Part shown: positions 1 through 12,302 of the stretch, piece by piece
Layout: the number at the start of each line of letters is the position of its first letter
Numbering within the stretch: the stretch's first letter is position 1
Assembly (NCBI RefSeq): GCF_020080835.1
Contig: NC_058163.1
Location: 7,413,318-7,477,317, forward strand
DNA: 64,000 bases
Direction of reading: 5' to 3'
From: Cotesia glomerata
Lineage: Eukaryota > Arthropoda > Insecta > Hymenoptera > Braconidae
The notes under the pieces: model-generated
Database searches by the model: none
What the model was told of the DNA's origin: nothing
The model's input: only the letters and a program-made list of their open reading frames with translations
Position numbers and translations under genes: made by a program

Positions 1-480
1 AAATGACTATAACTTCTGAACGCCTTGTACGATTTTAACTTACTTGGCTGCATTCGAAGCAGTTTGTTAAGTTAACCCTCTCACGGTCGATTCGGACTGT
101 GTAGTACTTTTTCTCCCGAAGTAGGGATAGCCAGTCGCGTGAGCAGACTAACTCTCTCCACCAGATTTTCATGCCCACCGCGTGTTCACTCAGGGCCGTA
201 TTTATTATTTTTATGGCTTAACCATGTAAACCTTTACTATACGTCCCTGCGCTCCGCTCACCGGATTGCGTGCAGTCCCCTTGCCCCGCGAGTGGGAAAA
301 GAGTGGGAGAAACGCCCAAAACCGTGAAAGGGTTAAAAGTGTCTTTGATTTCGAGAGCTGATTAGTAAGATATTTTGAAAGTTATTTAGAAAAAACTTTA
401 AAAAAATTTATTTTTTTGTTTTTATTTTTCGAATATCTTTGAAAGGGCTCAACCGATTGACTTTAAATTCTTGACACAGT
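1..480. repeat. degenerate repeat fragments resembling the R850 family
   Basis: Bases 1-60 resemble the R850 phrase 'aacttttgaacggcttgaccga', and bases about 340-470 hold another decayed phrase (aaagggctcaaccgattga). No gene is evident between them. The 62-codon open frame at 139-327 has no recognisable domain or splice context. The similarity is by eye and weak, so boundaries are approximate. Confidence 0.35.
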
Positions 481-899
481 TTTATCGGCTGCACATTTGG
501 CCCCTTAAATTAAATTAATTAAAATAATAAACTAAACAAAATGAAATCTAATTAATAAACAAAAGGGCGCCACCAGGATTTTTAATCACGGTTCCTGGAA
601 CCGGAACCAGAGCTGAGCTTATCTTACAGGGAGAGAGAGTGGAGGAAGGTGATCTGAAATAAATAAATTTTTAATTAACAATACAACCGGTGTTTATTAA
701 TAACAAAATTTAACAAGTTGCGCACTCACGTACACACTCTATAATCAACTTAAAACTATAATTTAGTTCTTACTATCTATTTACAGTTAGAGTTACTCTG
801 TACAAAGAACGCACTGTGTGACAGAGTTCGTCTGGCCTGACGAGCGGCTAATCCAAACCTTAACAATACCTCACTTGACTCACTAACCCAACGTATTAT

Positions 900-1180
900 G
901 ACCCCGCGCAGAGAACGCAATGCACGAGGATCGTCTTTATCACACCACTAACAGAAGCCTCAGCCTAGTGAACGCAACGTAAACTGAGACTGCCTGCAGC
1001 CCACACACATACCCCTTAAGTACCTAGCCAATGAAACACCTCGCACAGAGAACGCAATGCACGAGGGAACGCTGTTAACATTCACACACTCATACCCCTT
1101 AAGTAACTAGCCAACGAAACACCCCGCACAGAGAACGCAATGCACGAGGGGACGCTGTTAACACTCACACACTCATAACC
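900..1180 (+). repeat. minisatellite of about 83 bp, about 3 units
   Basis: The phrase cgcacagagaacgcaatgca recurs near 905 (variant), 1042 and 1125. The last two units are 83 bp apart and share the following text (ctgttaaca, cacacactcata, ccttaagta). The first unit is a longer variant. The tract is richer in GC than its surroundings and contains no open frame. Confidence 0.7.
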
Positions 1181-1429
1181 CACGCGTCTTCACACACACA
1201 ATGATTTTACTTTACTTTTATTTTTTTTACTTATAAAAGTTATTACAAAAATTTAATATCTGAAAATTATTACATTAAATTTTTACTTAATTAATTCAGT
1301 CATTAGCTAGCAATTAAATCATAAAATATTTTCACGACTAATAAATTTAATTCCCAAAAAATCCGAACTAAAAACCGACGCTTAAATTTATTCCAAATCA
1401 ATCACGAGTTTAATACTCAACATTCCCGT

Positions 1430-2880
1430 GTAAAAAAAAAGTTCCGAAAACATTCCTCAGAAAAGTTCCGATTATGAGACGATCCGGAACTTTTGCGGAA
1501 CTTTTCCGGAACTTCTCCGGAACTCTTTAGAAACAACATTTAAAAAGTTTACTTACAAATTTTTGAGTAACCAAAAATTTAAAATTCTTAAAATTTTTGA
1601 GGAACTTTTCCGGAACTTTTTCGGAACTCTTTGGAAACAACATTAAAAAAGTTTACTGACAAACTTTTGAGTAACCAAAAATTTTAAATTTTTGAAATTT
1701 TTAAGGAACTTCTCCGGAACTTTTGCGGAACTCTTTAGAAACAGTTAAAAAAATTTACTTACAAACTTTAAGTAATCAATTTGAAATTCTTAAAATTTTT
1801 TAGGGACTTCTCCGGAACTTTTGCGGAACTTTTACGGAACTTTTTCGGAACTCTGTAAAAATAACATTAAAAAAGTTTACTTACAAATTTTTGAATAACC
1901 AAAAATTTAAAATTCTTAAAATTTATTAGGAACTTATCTAGAACTTTTCAGGAATCTTTCCGGAACTTTTTTTAAATGTTTTTTGGAACTTTTTAATACT
2001 GTTTCTACAAAGTTCCGGAAACGTTCTGCAAAAGTTCCAAAGAAGTTCCTAAAAAATTTTAAGAATTTCAAATTTTTAGTCTCTTAATAGTTTGTAAGTA
2101 AATTTTTTTCAATACTGTTCCAAAGAGTTCCGAAAAAGTTCCGGAGAAGTTCCTAAAAAATTTTAAGAATTTCAAATTTTTGGTTACTTATAAGTTTGTA
2201 AGTAAATTTTTTTAATACTGTTCCAAAGAGTTTCAGAAAAGTTCCGCAAAAGTTCCGCAAAAGTTCCGGAGAAGTTCCTAATAAATTTTAAGAATTTCAA
2301 ATTTTTTGTTACTCAAAAATTTGTAAGTAAACTTTTTTAATGTTGTTTCCAAAGAGTTCCGAAAAAGTTCCGCAAAAGTTCCGGAGAAGTTCCTTAAAAA
2401 TTTGAAGAATTTTAAATTTTTGATTACTTAAAAGTTTGTAAGTAAATTTTTTTAATACTGTTTCTAAAGAGTTCCGCAAAAGTTCTGCAAAAGTTCCGGA
2501 GAAGTTCCTTAAAAATTTCAAGAATTTAAAATTTTTGGTTACACAAAAGTTAGTAAGTAAACTTTTTTAACGTTGTTTCCAAAGAGTTCCGAAAAAGTTC
2601 CTCAAAAATTTTAAGAATTTTAAATTTTTGGTTACTCAAAAATTTGTAAGTAAACTTTTTAAATGTTATTTCTAAAGAGTTCCGGAGAAGCTTCTACAAA
2701 AGTTCCGCAAAAGTTCCAGAGAAGTCCCTAAAAAATTTTAAGAATTTCAAATTTTTGATTACTTAAAAGTTTGTAAGTAAATTTTTTTAACTGTTTCTAA
2801 AGAGTTCCGCAAAAGTTCCGCAAAAGTTCCGCAAAAGTTCCGGAGATGTTCCTGAAAAATTTCAAGAATTTAAAGTTTTA
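1430..2880. repeat. GTTCCGGAA minisatellite in two opposed orientations
   Basis: About 11 degenerate units of roughly 95-125 bp. Each contains a run of aacttttccgg-type words, a gagttccaaagaaac-type word, an aagtttacttaca word and a ggttactcaaaaa-type word. Units from about 1480 to 1975 read in one direction. Units from about 1990 to 2875 are their reverse complement, so the array is one large imperfect palindrome centred near 1980. The 70-codon minus frame at 2309-2521 is only the repeat translated. Confidence 0.85.
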
Positions 2881-3939
2881 ACTAAAATTCCCGGACTTAA
2901 TATCCACGCCGTTAAATAATTTCGAAGAATTTTATGAAAGGATGATATTAAATTAATAAATAAATTTCTAGAACTTAAGTTCAATATAAAAATAACCACA
3001 TGGAATTTTCCGACTAAAATAAATAATTAATGAACAATTTATCCCAATATAAAATAAATTAACGAAAAATTATCTACGGGTAAATCAGTCTCAATTGCGC
3101 CAAAATCTCAGTAAACCAATTCTCAATGAATAATATAGTGTTAAATAAATATTTCCTTGTAATAATTATTAATTAATAATAATTCAATTGTTCAAAAGTA
3201 AAATTAAGAATAAAAAATTTACTATGCGGAGTGAATTATAGTAATAATATGAAATATGAATTAAATCTGCCTGGGATCGAATTTTGATCCCTAGAAAAAA
3301 TGAATTAATTGAAAATTCATCCACCCCGCGTTCACTCCGCGAATATGTTACAGGGTGTCATATCAGAAAATTTTTTCACATGTTATCTTGAATTAAACTA
3401 ATCAAAAACATAAACATAACTAATCAAAAACATAACCACGAAAGATGATTTTGAAAGTTATTCATATGATTCTCAGATTTGCTACTGAGTTCTGTTTTTG
3501 TGGGCTCGACATTCCGCAAACTTGATAACTGCTTTGAATTCTCATGCAGCTTCTACTCGGCACTGCTACTATCTCTACAGCAGAAATACCTTCGGGCTAT
3601 TTAATTTCTGAAAGCTAGTGTCCAAAATGAGTTCATAGCAATATTGCAGCCCTATATGAATTCAAAATTCAGTACGCTCTGTTATTTCTATCAAAAGTTA
3701 TATTATAAGAAAACGACGAGAAAATAGATATCTCTTAAAATGGGATTTGTTTCTGAATATTTCATTAGATATTTCCGACACTTGGCTATGAAAATGTATC
3801 CTCTCTTTCCAAGGATACTGTATTATTTACGTTAACGAAGAAATTATCGAGAAAACTTGTTCTCAACAATGGTCGTTTCACCTCGAACCAATTGTAAGTT
3901 TCTGTATAAATATAGACACCCTGAAATAAATTCTTTTTG
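2881..3939. other. AT-rich region without a recognised gene
   Basis: No open frame or exon with paired splice sites was recognised here. The sequence around 3480-3660 is slightly more complex, but no family could be assigned on either strand. Confidence 0.5.
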
Positions 3940-3944
3940 TTAGT

Positions 3945-4114
3945 TAATATGTTAGCATATAGGAATAAAAAATCATATGTTATAACGACAAAATCTAAGT
4001 AATAATAAATAATTTATGTTCTATACCAACAAAACAGTTTTGTTATTGTAGCAGAATCCTTTACTTAATTCAAAAAAATATTTTAGTTGAACGAACGAAT
4101 GTTGTTGCTGAAAT
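3945..4114 (+). repeat. fragment of the TAACAAA-rich repeat family
   Basis: This stretch shares the phrase aacaaaacagttttgtta and flanking order with the larger copy at about 59975-60600. It is interrupted on its right by the 852-bp TIR element that starts at 4125, so the TIR element inserted into an existing repeat. Confidence 0.5.
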
Positions 4115-4124
4115 AGCTAAATTA

Positions 4125-4976
4125 GGGTGTTTCATTTTTGGGAAATATTTTTTTTTCTATCCTACCTGAAAATCTGATAATTCATAGATAAAAAAAAAAA
4201 AATATTGCTGCCGAAAAAAAAATTTCAAGTTAATTGGAAGCTTTACTCATTGAAAAATTTAACTTCTCATATAAATAACACAAGGAAAATTCTTTTTCGA
4301 TTTCAACGCTATTTTTCGGTACTAAAAAACAAAAATTTAGAAAAAATGAGAATTCGGCTTTTGTAGGAAATTAAATTTGCTAAAGAAAGTTCCTTTCAAC
4401 AAACACTCTGCGACTAACAGTTTTTGAGTTGTTGAGCTGAAAAGGTGAATATTCATAATAAATGATACAAAATTTTCTTTAAATTGGAATTTTTTAATTT
4501 TGCATTAGATGGTATTTACAATAAACGCTGGAAAGTTATTAAATTGTTAATTTTAGAAATGACATTTTGTATTTAACCAAGAAAGATAAATTTTAATTCA
4601 TAATTACTATGAAATCACAATATCAATGAACTAAAATTCAAATTTGTGTGTATATTTTAATTTTCAAAACTTTTTAATTCTATTTCATGGCACAGTGGCG
4701 CTGTTCTCGATTTTGTCTATACTTGCACTACAATAAACATAAGTTTTTGCTCTTCATCAGTATTGACTTCAATTTAATTAATTAATCTCAGTGCTTTTTA
4801 TTTTTTTAATTGGTAACATATATTAATAGCAATGATTTGAAATGTGAAAGTAAATTGGAAGTAGTCTAATTAACTTAGAATTTTTTTTTCGGCGGCAAAA
4901 TTTTTCTTTTTCTATAAATTATCAGACTTTCAGGTAGGACCGGAAAAAAAATATCGCCTAAAAATAAAACACTCGA
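4125..4976. mobile_element. 852-bp TIR element with 10-bp target duplication (MULE-type MITE)
   Basis: The two ends are inverted copies of about 115-125 bp. They read inward from gtgtttcatttttggg on the left and its diverged complement on the right, and both carry cctacctgaaa and a ggcagcaatatt-type word. The ten bases agctaaatta occur immediately outside both ends (4115-4124 and 4977-4986), a clear target site duplication. A 9-11 bp duplication is characteristic of Mutator-like elements, which is why I suggest that superfamily. No transposase is encoded, so the copy is non-autonomous. Confidence 0.75.
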
Positions 4977-5039
4977 AGCTAAATTATTTTATCAAAAAAC
5001 TAATAAAGTTGTTTGCAAAATTTCTAAAAAAAAACATTT

Positions 5040-5928
5040 TTCCAAAATAGTTACTAGATTTTCGAGCTCGAAGTTGTATTTTGAGCTTGAAGAGCATCAA
5101 ACTTTCTAATAGAAACGTTTTTGAGCCTTTTGATCTTGAACATATCAGAAGGTTTTAAAGATAGCCTGCAGAATGCAAAAAAAGTGCATGTCATAACTTT
5201 AATAACAATTTTAGAGAAAAGCTTCTCAGAATTCTACAACTATTTGTAGCAATAAAATCAATTAATTACTCCAATAAAATGAGGAGAGTAGTGGTAACAA
5301 AATTGTTTCTCGTTGTATATAAAAACTAATTACTGACATAGTCTAACATTACTTCTAATCCTTTAATTATCTCTAACTTTGCTCTAAGCATTAGCATACT
5401 TTACTATTCAGTTTCTAATCAATGCAGTTTATCAAAAGTGGTAAGGTGAATAGCAAAATTTGAAGGGTCATCCAATTTACTTCTTCCATGAAATTCATCC
5501 TCGTAAACTTCGATCGGCAACTCATCAATTACTCACGAATATTCTGTGGCTATTCAGTAGCTATTAACTGAATCTCTGGTAGCGATGAATACTTACAGAC
5601 AGTTTATGTATGTTCCAAATTTTGTAGAATTTGATACATGCCAAAACTTTGGCAAGTCGATAAAAGCACACTTCTAAATGCTTCACGCTATGCCAAAGTC
5701 AAGCAATTCTGCTACTTATAATTACCGCTATTATATTCCCTTTGTATTTGCAAAACAATAACTAAGTGTTAGCATACATAATGTTTCAGATAAAATTTAA
5801 TTTGCTCTATTACAAAAAAATAACAATTGAAAAAGAATTATAGTGAATGGCCATTATTCTGTGTGAACGTAGCCTGCTTGTAAACACTCTAGCCGCCATA
5901 ATATTTGATATATTGACACCGTTTTTTT
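5040..5928. other. no recognised gene; short R850-like scrap near 5060-5160
   Basis: A short stretch contains the gagctcgaag / gagcttgaagagc words typical of R850. The rest shows no coding exon, RNA gene or structured repeat that I can support. Confidence 0.4.
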
Positions 5929-6095
5929 AACTTCCCGCTAAGAAAATTGGAAATTTTCAAAAATCGAGGTTATTGTTTTTACCCCGTTTTTCGAAAATCG
6001 AGTTTTCATCAGATCTCGACGTTTTGAGGTCCTAGGAAGCTTCCCTGACTATTCCCGTGATGGTGTCTGTATGTATGTCTGTATGTATGTATGTA

Positions 6096-6156
<61 letters not shown>

Positions 6157-6774
6157 AAACCTCTCATAACTTTTGAACGGCTTGACCGATTTGATCGCGA
6201 TTGGTGCCATTCGAAAGGGTTCGACTAAACTTAGATTTTAAATACAAGTTGGACCGATTCGGACTGATAGATTTTGAGAAATCTTAAAAAAACTGCGAAA
6301 AAAAATTTTTTCAAATGTGGTTTTTTTTTAATAACTTTTAACCGGCTTGACCGATCAATTCCAAAAACTAATCAGCTCTAAACATCAAAAAACCACGTCG
6401 ATCGCCACCAAGCCGGTCAAAATCGGTTAGTTCGTTAGTGAATTATCGTTAACGAAAGAAATCGAAAAAAAGTGTTTTTTTCGAATTACACCGAAACTTC
6501 CGGTCTTATCAATTTGTGTTTAAAAATTTATCATAGAATTTTAAAAATTGCATCGAATGTCGCCAACCGCGTAAAAATCGGTTCATTCTTTTAAAAGTTA
6601 TTGCGGTTTGAAAATTCAAAAAATAGTGTTTTATTAAACTTCTATCAGACTTTTGAGATCAGAGAGCTCAAAACTACACGGAAATTATATTTTTGAGCTC
6701 GAAGAGCTCAAAAACGTAATAAGTGCAATTTTGAGCACTTAATTACGGGTCAACCGTTTTCCTAATTTTTTTTT
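5929..6774 (+). repeat. R850 interspersed repeat, copy 1 (carries TG/TATG microsatellite)
   Basis: R850 is a repeat of about 850-970 bp found here in nine full or partial copies in both orientations. It starts aacttcccgctaagaaaat. It then carries a GTATG/TG microsatellite (6070-6152 here), several 'taactttt(g/a)aacggc...accga' phrases spaced along its length, a cluster of GAGCTC-centred palindromic words, and ends ggtcaaccgttttcctaatt. It has no coding frame. The ends contain cttcccgct facing agcgggaag in better preserved copies; this copy has lost the right-hand agcgggaag segment. Confidence 0.8.
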
Positions 6775-8333
6775 ATTAACTTCAAAATGACCTTGACCTC
6801 GTTTAATTATAATAAATAAAAAACAAATTTTTTTTGTGTTTCTGTGGTGATGTAAAGTGGTTTAGTCTCAGGCCGCTTATGGGTGCTATGAATCAGCTGA
6901 TTTATAAGTTAAGCGCATGCGTCTCATTTTCATCATCTCAGTGACCAGCTACGGAAAATTTGAGATTAAAATTACGTCTCTATTTGTTCAATCTTTCATA
7001 TAAAATGAATGTTTTAGACCGCATTTTTTATTTTTTCCATTTTTTTTTCTTACAATTTGTTTCTATTTAATTTAATAGGTCAGCAATACAATTTATTTCT
7101 TTTATTAATTGAATGGACCTGGACCTTTTTAATTTTTGTCATAAAAATTTCAATTCTCTAAACGAAATCTAAAAAAATTACTTCTTTTCTGCTCCTGTCG
7201 TTACTTAAATATATTTTCCGCCTGAGCTTCTGACTCAAAAAAAAAAATTTAATGTTCTTCTCGTTTCATAATAATACATTTTAACATCTATACATCAAGT
7301 CGACATCTTTGAGATATTTTTTCTCAACTTTGTTTTTACTCTTTCTTTGATATACATTCAGATATATATGTACAAAAATAAAAAAAAATGATACGTTGAC
7401 TGTAAAAGAGACTTTATTTCAGTTTCGTACAGAGGTAAGAAAAGAGACTTTAAGACTAAGTAAGTAAGGGTGTTTCTAAGTGCATGTGAGCGTACACGAG
7501 TCGTTTGGAATACGTTGAGAGGTCGAGTTGGGTTCTGGTGCTTCTGAGGATGCACTTATATAATTTTCCGAGTATATAGACCAGGACTTTTGAACTTTTA
7601 TACGTAAAGGACGGTATTGATTTGTGAGCATCAAATTTTTGTTCTGCACTGTATATCACGGGAAATATTTTTTATTTATTCTGTATTGGTCTATTTATTC
7701 AACTCGTTACTTAATTTTTCAATGTATATTATAAAAATAAATGTGAACATCAATATAAATATGAATACTTGAATTTTTATAATTAAATCCATCGGAAAAA
7801 ATACTGAAACAGTGCGACAATTATAGAATATTTGTTAGCGCAAAAATTTATATGTTATATAATATTGTATATATTTTGTATATATATACAATAAATACAT
7901 AGACACATTTCTCGATCATTCGTACCGACGTGTTTCGAGCAGATGCGACGTGTCCGGCTACACTACCTCGGGATACGTCAAGTAATTGCATTTGCATGTA
8001 AACGCGAATGACATATATTCCGTTGAGTGTGTAGGTATAACATACAATAAAAAAAATAGTTTATAATACACAAAAAGTTAAAGGTATTTCCGTGCAACGT
8101 TTTAACTTTTTTCATCCACGCAATAAAAATTTATAAATTATTGTCGACGTGTGAGTGTGATATGTTGGAAAATTTTTATTGAATATCAAAGCTACTTTTT
8201 GTGAAAAAATTCACTGATTATTCTTGATATGCCAATTTATAAAGTTCATCTTGAAATGAACCGTATCGGGCTTTATATGACCAGTGAACAGAACTACAGT
8301 GTTGCAGGATAATTAAACAACATTCTCTTGAGC
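6775..8333. other. AT-rich stretch without a recognised gene
   Basis: Two overlapping minus frames of 65-67 codons at 7358-7659 have no homology that I recognise and no supporting splice sites. Nothing else is supportable. Confidence 0.5.
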
Positions 8334-8442
8334 CCAGTTTTTCAATCCGGGATAAAATTTTATCCTACGTAGAGTATATCTACTCAATTTATGGACATAA
8401 ATATACTGGCAATAGTGATTTTATCCTGGATCAAAAAACTGG
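8334..8442. repeat. 109-bp inverted repeat (small foldback/MITE)
   Basis: The left end ccagtttttcaatccggga is matched by tcctggatcaaaaaactgg at the right end. The arms are about 25-30 bp around a short AT-rich centre. No clear target duplication was found. Confidence 0.6.
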
Positions 8443-8852
8443 TCCTTACTGATACAAAAAAAAATCGTAAAAAACAAAAAATTTTGTCCTCAGCATAAAA
8501 TATTATTTTTACATAAAAAAAAAGTAGTTTTAATGGCTCATGGAGCAGATTTTCAAGTTTTTATAGAAGAGTAAACACGATAACGTTTGAAAAAATCAAT
8601 TTTTTAACTCAATTTAGTTTTCATTCTTCTTATTTGCCTTATAGGAACTTGTGGTTTGAAAATCACAGCTTAATATTGTATTTTTTAATTATAATTCATT
8701 TTTTTCGACTGGCAGTTAGAGAAATTTTCTTTCCTTTAAGCAGCCAATGGCTGCCAGCCATGCATAATAATGTACTTCTAAATATAGCTTAAAAGACAGC
8801 TGATGCTATACTCTTCGTTTTACTGGCTGACCGCCGGTAATACAGTCTTTAA

Positions 8853-10719
8853 GGGGGGAAATACGTGTAGAGGCTTGAAAAAATTCAAAATTTTTTTTTT
8901 TCATAAATCGCTTGTTAAACTATTGAAAAATATACAGTTAAAATTTCAGGTCAAAATTATTATTCGTTCAAAAGTTACAAGCGATTTAGTAAGTGCGCTC
9001 GGTACAGCGCCCGAGAACATAATTACCTGAACGGAGCGGTCGGTTAGGGTCGAGTAGGTAGTCATTCATATACTTCCAAGTTGACAGAAGTTTTAATAAA
9101 AAAATTAAGCACTTACTATGGACTAGCAATTAGGAGAAATGTAAATAGCGTTGAAGACATGAAAAATGAGATATTGGCAACTTATTTCCATATGATATCA
9201 ACAGATGATAATCCACAACATGACAAATGTCCAAAGGGTGTAGATAGCTGGTGTAAGTGGAACGAAGCTAAAGCTCTGGGGACAGAACCTCCAAAACATC
9301 CGACACCTTTGCATCCTGACGTTCAAAAAGCGATTTTTCCAATTTATCAGGATTTATCCCGGGTAGATTTATTGGAGAGATGTTTAGGAGGCCATACTCA
9401 AAATGCTAATGAAAGTTTTAATTCAACTATTTGGCGTATGGCCCCTAAACATTTGCATAGTGGTTTAAAAACTATTGAAATTGCTGCATACTTGGCTGCT
9501 TGCTTATTCAATGAAGGCAGTTCAAGTATTTTATTAGTCATGAACGAGTTAGGTCTCATCGTTGGGAACAATAGCTTCAATCACGCACAACAATCCGACA
9601 GTCAGCGCGTAACCCGTCAGAATCGACGCAGCTCCTTGGACAGTAAAGAAGCCCGAAAAGCACGAAAAGAAAAGCTACAAGCTCAAAATGAAGCATATGA
9701 AGCTGAAGAAGGCTTACAATATGGTGCTGGAATAGCTGATTAATTGGTAAGTTGTTTCAATTCGTTTAATACAACTTTATATTAACCTTTTGGCACCGTG
9801 GCTTTATTTACCAGTAACAATTTATCGAAACAAAAATTTTTCATAAAAAATTTATCATACAAAAATTTCTCACATGCAAAAAATTCTCACTCAAAAATTT
9901 CTTGATTAAAAAAATTCTCACAGAGCAAAAAATTATCATTTAAAAGTTTCTCAAATATTTTATTTTCACTTTATCATTAAAAATTCATAATTAAATAAAT
10001 ATTAATTTTAATAATAATTAATAATACCAAATAAATTTTGACAATGAGAAATATTGCCTTTGTGAAAATATCGAACAAGAAATTATTGCTGATAATTTAT
10101 GTCGCGAGAAATTATTGCATGAGAAAAAAGAGACGGTCACCTTAACTTTTTTCATCACTTATTTTTTAAACGCGTTTTTCTCGAAACTAGTTTTTTCGAA
10201 CTAGTGTACACTCTAGCTTAAAAAGTTTTTAACCAATCATCTTCAAATTTAGTATATTATTTCTTTACATAATTGTGCTGAATATGAACCTCAATCAGAA
10301 GCAATTTTTTCATTTTAACTAATTTTTTTATACTAAACAATAAACAAAAAAAAGGTAAAAAAACATGACTTACTTTCACAGCCGTCAAAAAAATGAAAAT
10401 TTTTTTTTTTTTTCTTTAAAATGAGGTTCATATAGAAGATACATGTCTAAAAAAAGTTATAATTTTGATGCATTGATTTCAGATAAAAATTATGGCCTCC
10501 ATGATGTACACCAGTTGCGAAGTCGGACGACAACCTACGAGATGTATCAGCTGATATCTTTACTACTTTTTAAGTTTTATTCTTGTAAATGTAAATTTTT
10601 ACTCTTCAATATATGTATAAAATAACCCAAAAGTTTGAATAAATAATATTAATTTTTTATACCTTTAAATAATTGATTAAAATCTGCTCGAAAACGGCCA
10701 TCTACACGTATTTCCCCCC
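8853..10719 (+). mobile_element. Kolobok-like DNA transposon, internally deleted
   Basis: The element has a perfect 19-bp terminal inverted repeat, GGGGGGAAATACGTGTAGA, at 8853-8871 and its complement at 10701-10719. It is flanked on both sides by TTAA (8849-8852 and 10720-10723), the target duplication used by Kolobok and piggyBac elements. Inside is the C-terminal part of a transposase of the insect 'Mutator-like transposase domain' type (9081-9743). The N-terminal and central catalytic region is missing. Perfect TIRs suggest a fairly recent insertion. Confidence 0.85.
9081..9743 (+). pseudogene. C-terminal fragment of Kolobok/'Mutator-like' transposase
   Basis: The frame encodes about 220 residues. 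Recognisable landmarks are YYGLAIRRN near residue 13, DKCPKGVDSWCKW near 50, LLERCLGGHTQNANESFN near 98, and a basic, alanine-rich tail ending YGAGIAD. In full-length relatives this block follows a longer N-terminal domain with the catalytic acidic residues, which is absent here. The frame opens at TTG straight after an AG, with the first ATG only at codon 27. It therefore looks like a last exon or a deletion remnant, not a complete gene. It lies between TTAA-flanked TIRs on the same strand. It is unlikely to be active by itself, but the frame itself is uninterrupted. Confidence 0.8.
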
Positions 10720-10723
10720 TTAA

Positions 10724-11825
10724 TTGGTTCTTTTTTTAAAGTTGACGCATCGGAACAAAAGATGGAGTCTACATTACCACGAAAGATGGTGTTTCACATC
10801 GAACGTTAAAATTGAATTGTAAACAAATTAATTTTATGGAACTTTTTTTTTTATAGTGTAAAGTAGATGATTATTTTTTTTATCATTTAAGTCGATATAA
10901 AATTTGCAAAAAAATCCAAAATTGCATTGAAATAAAAAGAATAGTCACTTTTCAATGAATTATCATTGATGTTCCTTATAATTTACCAATGTAACCATGT
11001 TAAAAAAATATAAACGAACATTCCGTAAATTTTTGATGTAGTAACCACAAAAACACTTCATCCAATTATAAATGCTCCATCAGAATATTAACACTGCGCT
11101 CTTGTAGCCTCTAATTGCGACAGCATAACGCCGAGTTTAACCTCACAAAAAACTCAGCTCAGTTATTTTTTGGCATTACCACTATCTACTCTGAAATTAT
11201 ACACCGTGGTTAGGTAGGATAAATGATAGCCTAGTCTAGAGAAAAAAGTAATTACCGGTTTATTAAATTAGCTATTCGGTTGATTAGTTTATTCGCATAC
11301 TGCAATGAGAGACAAGGGATTACAAGGTCGGTTGGAAGCTGAATTTAGGGAAATTAGTTGGAAGTTTCTTGATACAACAGATGGGTGCGATTGACCCTCT
11401 CTAGGCGCAAAAGCTCAAACTCTAAACGTAATACGTTGAAATATCCGGAATACGAGAGCAAGGAGACTACGGTAAACCACAGGCCCGTTTACATTTACAT
11501 AGCCGCCGTTCAACTGTCTGTTACCAAACATTCTGTACTTTATGTACGACCATATATATAGGGAGAGAAAGAGAGAGCGAGAGACAGAGAGAAGGGCACT
11601 ATCTCTCTTTTTGCATTTCATACATTACCGGCTGTTTACCATCCACTATCACTATCAGCTACAAAATCTACTCATTCTATAATCTCTGTTATGTTATACC
11701 AACTGTAAGTACTGAGTTTGACGGGTTGATAGAAATCACAGTTAAACAGGTTCTATAGATATATCTATTTGTGTGTGAAGCTTTGATGCATACAGAATAC
11801 AGAGTACTGAATTTAGAATACTTAC
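10724..11825. other. no recognised gene; short GA-rich tract
   Basis: Only a GAGA-rich tract near 11558-11592 stands out. The minus frame at 11415-11621 has no domain that I recognise. Confidence 0.5.
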
Positions 11826-11934
11826 TCGAACTGAAACCCGAATCTTTTACATGTATTAGTACCATTGGCATCAGTATCATCCCCAGTAAATTGATAACAT
11901 GGAAGATTGTACCTGGTCCCTGTGCGATTACATC
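11826..11934 (-). CDS. DGAT1: DGAT1 internal exon (transmembrane segment)
   Basis: This 109-bp exon has a good acceptor (tctttttctcag) and donor (gtaagta) on the minus strand, enters in phase 0 and leaves one base over. It encodes DVIAQGPGTIFHVINLLG followed by MILMPMVLIHVK and a short polar end. This matches the DGAT1 membrane segment with the pattern H-V-x-N-L...I-L-x-P that follows the conserved 'EK-x-L-A' region in animal DGAT1. The enzyme makes triacylglycerol from diacylglycerol and acyl-CoA in the endoplasmic reticulum. The exon lies downstream, on the same strand, of the two other DGAT1 exons in this window. The linking exon, expected to start in phase 1 and end in phase 0, was not found. 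Later exons with the catalytic histidine were not found below 11826. Confidence 0.75.
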
Positions 11935-12034
11935 CTGAGAAAAAGAATATGCGTGATAATTATTACAAAAATTCTTTGTTTTTTTACTTTTGTTCAAAAT
12001 TTTATTTTTAATTATTTAATATCAAAGAAAAAAA

Positions 12035-12302
12035 GGGTAGACATCAAAAACCCATAATCCTATTGCCCAGATCTAGTATTGAACATAATTCTTTTAGCCA
12101 GATTGCGTTTACCCAGATTTCTAAAACTAAGGATATCTTTTACCCAGGCATCCACATACACAGAATTTCGATAACCCAGGCACCTGTTAGCACAGAATAT
12201 CTTTTACACAGGCATCCAAAAGCACAGGTTTCTTTTGCCCAGATTATTCATTTTTGTTTTAGAAGTTCAATGAAATTACACTAGATAGCGACAACATGAC
12301 CA
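12035..12302 (+). repeat. P270 interspersed repeat, copy 1, with an internal ~32-bp tandem pattern
   Basis: About 270 bp that recur in inverted orientation at 18541-18812 with high identity. Internally the words 'cccaggcatccac', 'cacagaat' and 'tatctttta' recur roughly every 32 bp, so the unit is itself a decayed tandem array. Similar 68-73 residue frames exist in both copies, but they translate this tandem structure and have no recognisable domain. Confidence 0.75.

Noticed and set aside
6095..6152. TG run as a promoter or regulatory tract
   Set aside because: It is a standard internal part of R850, found in most of the other copies.
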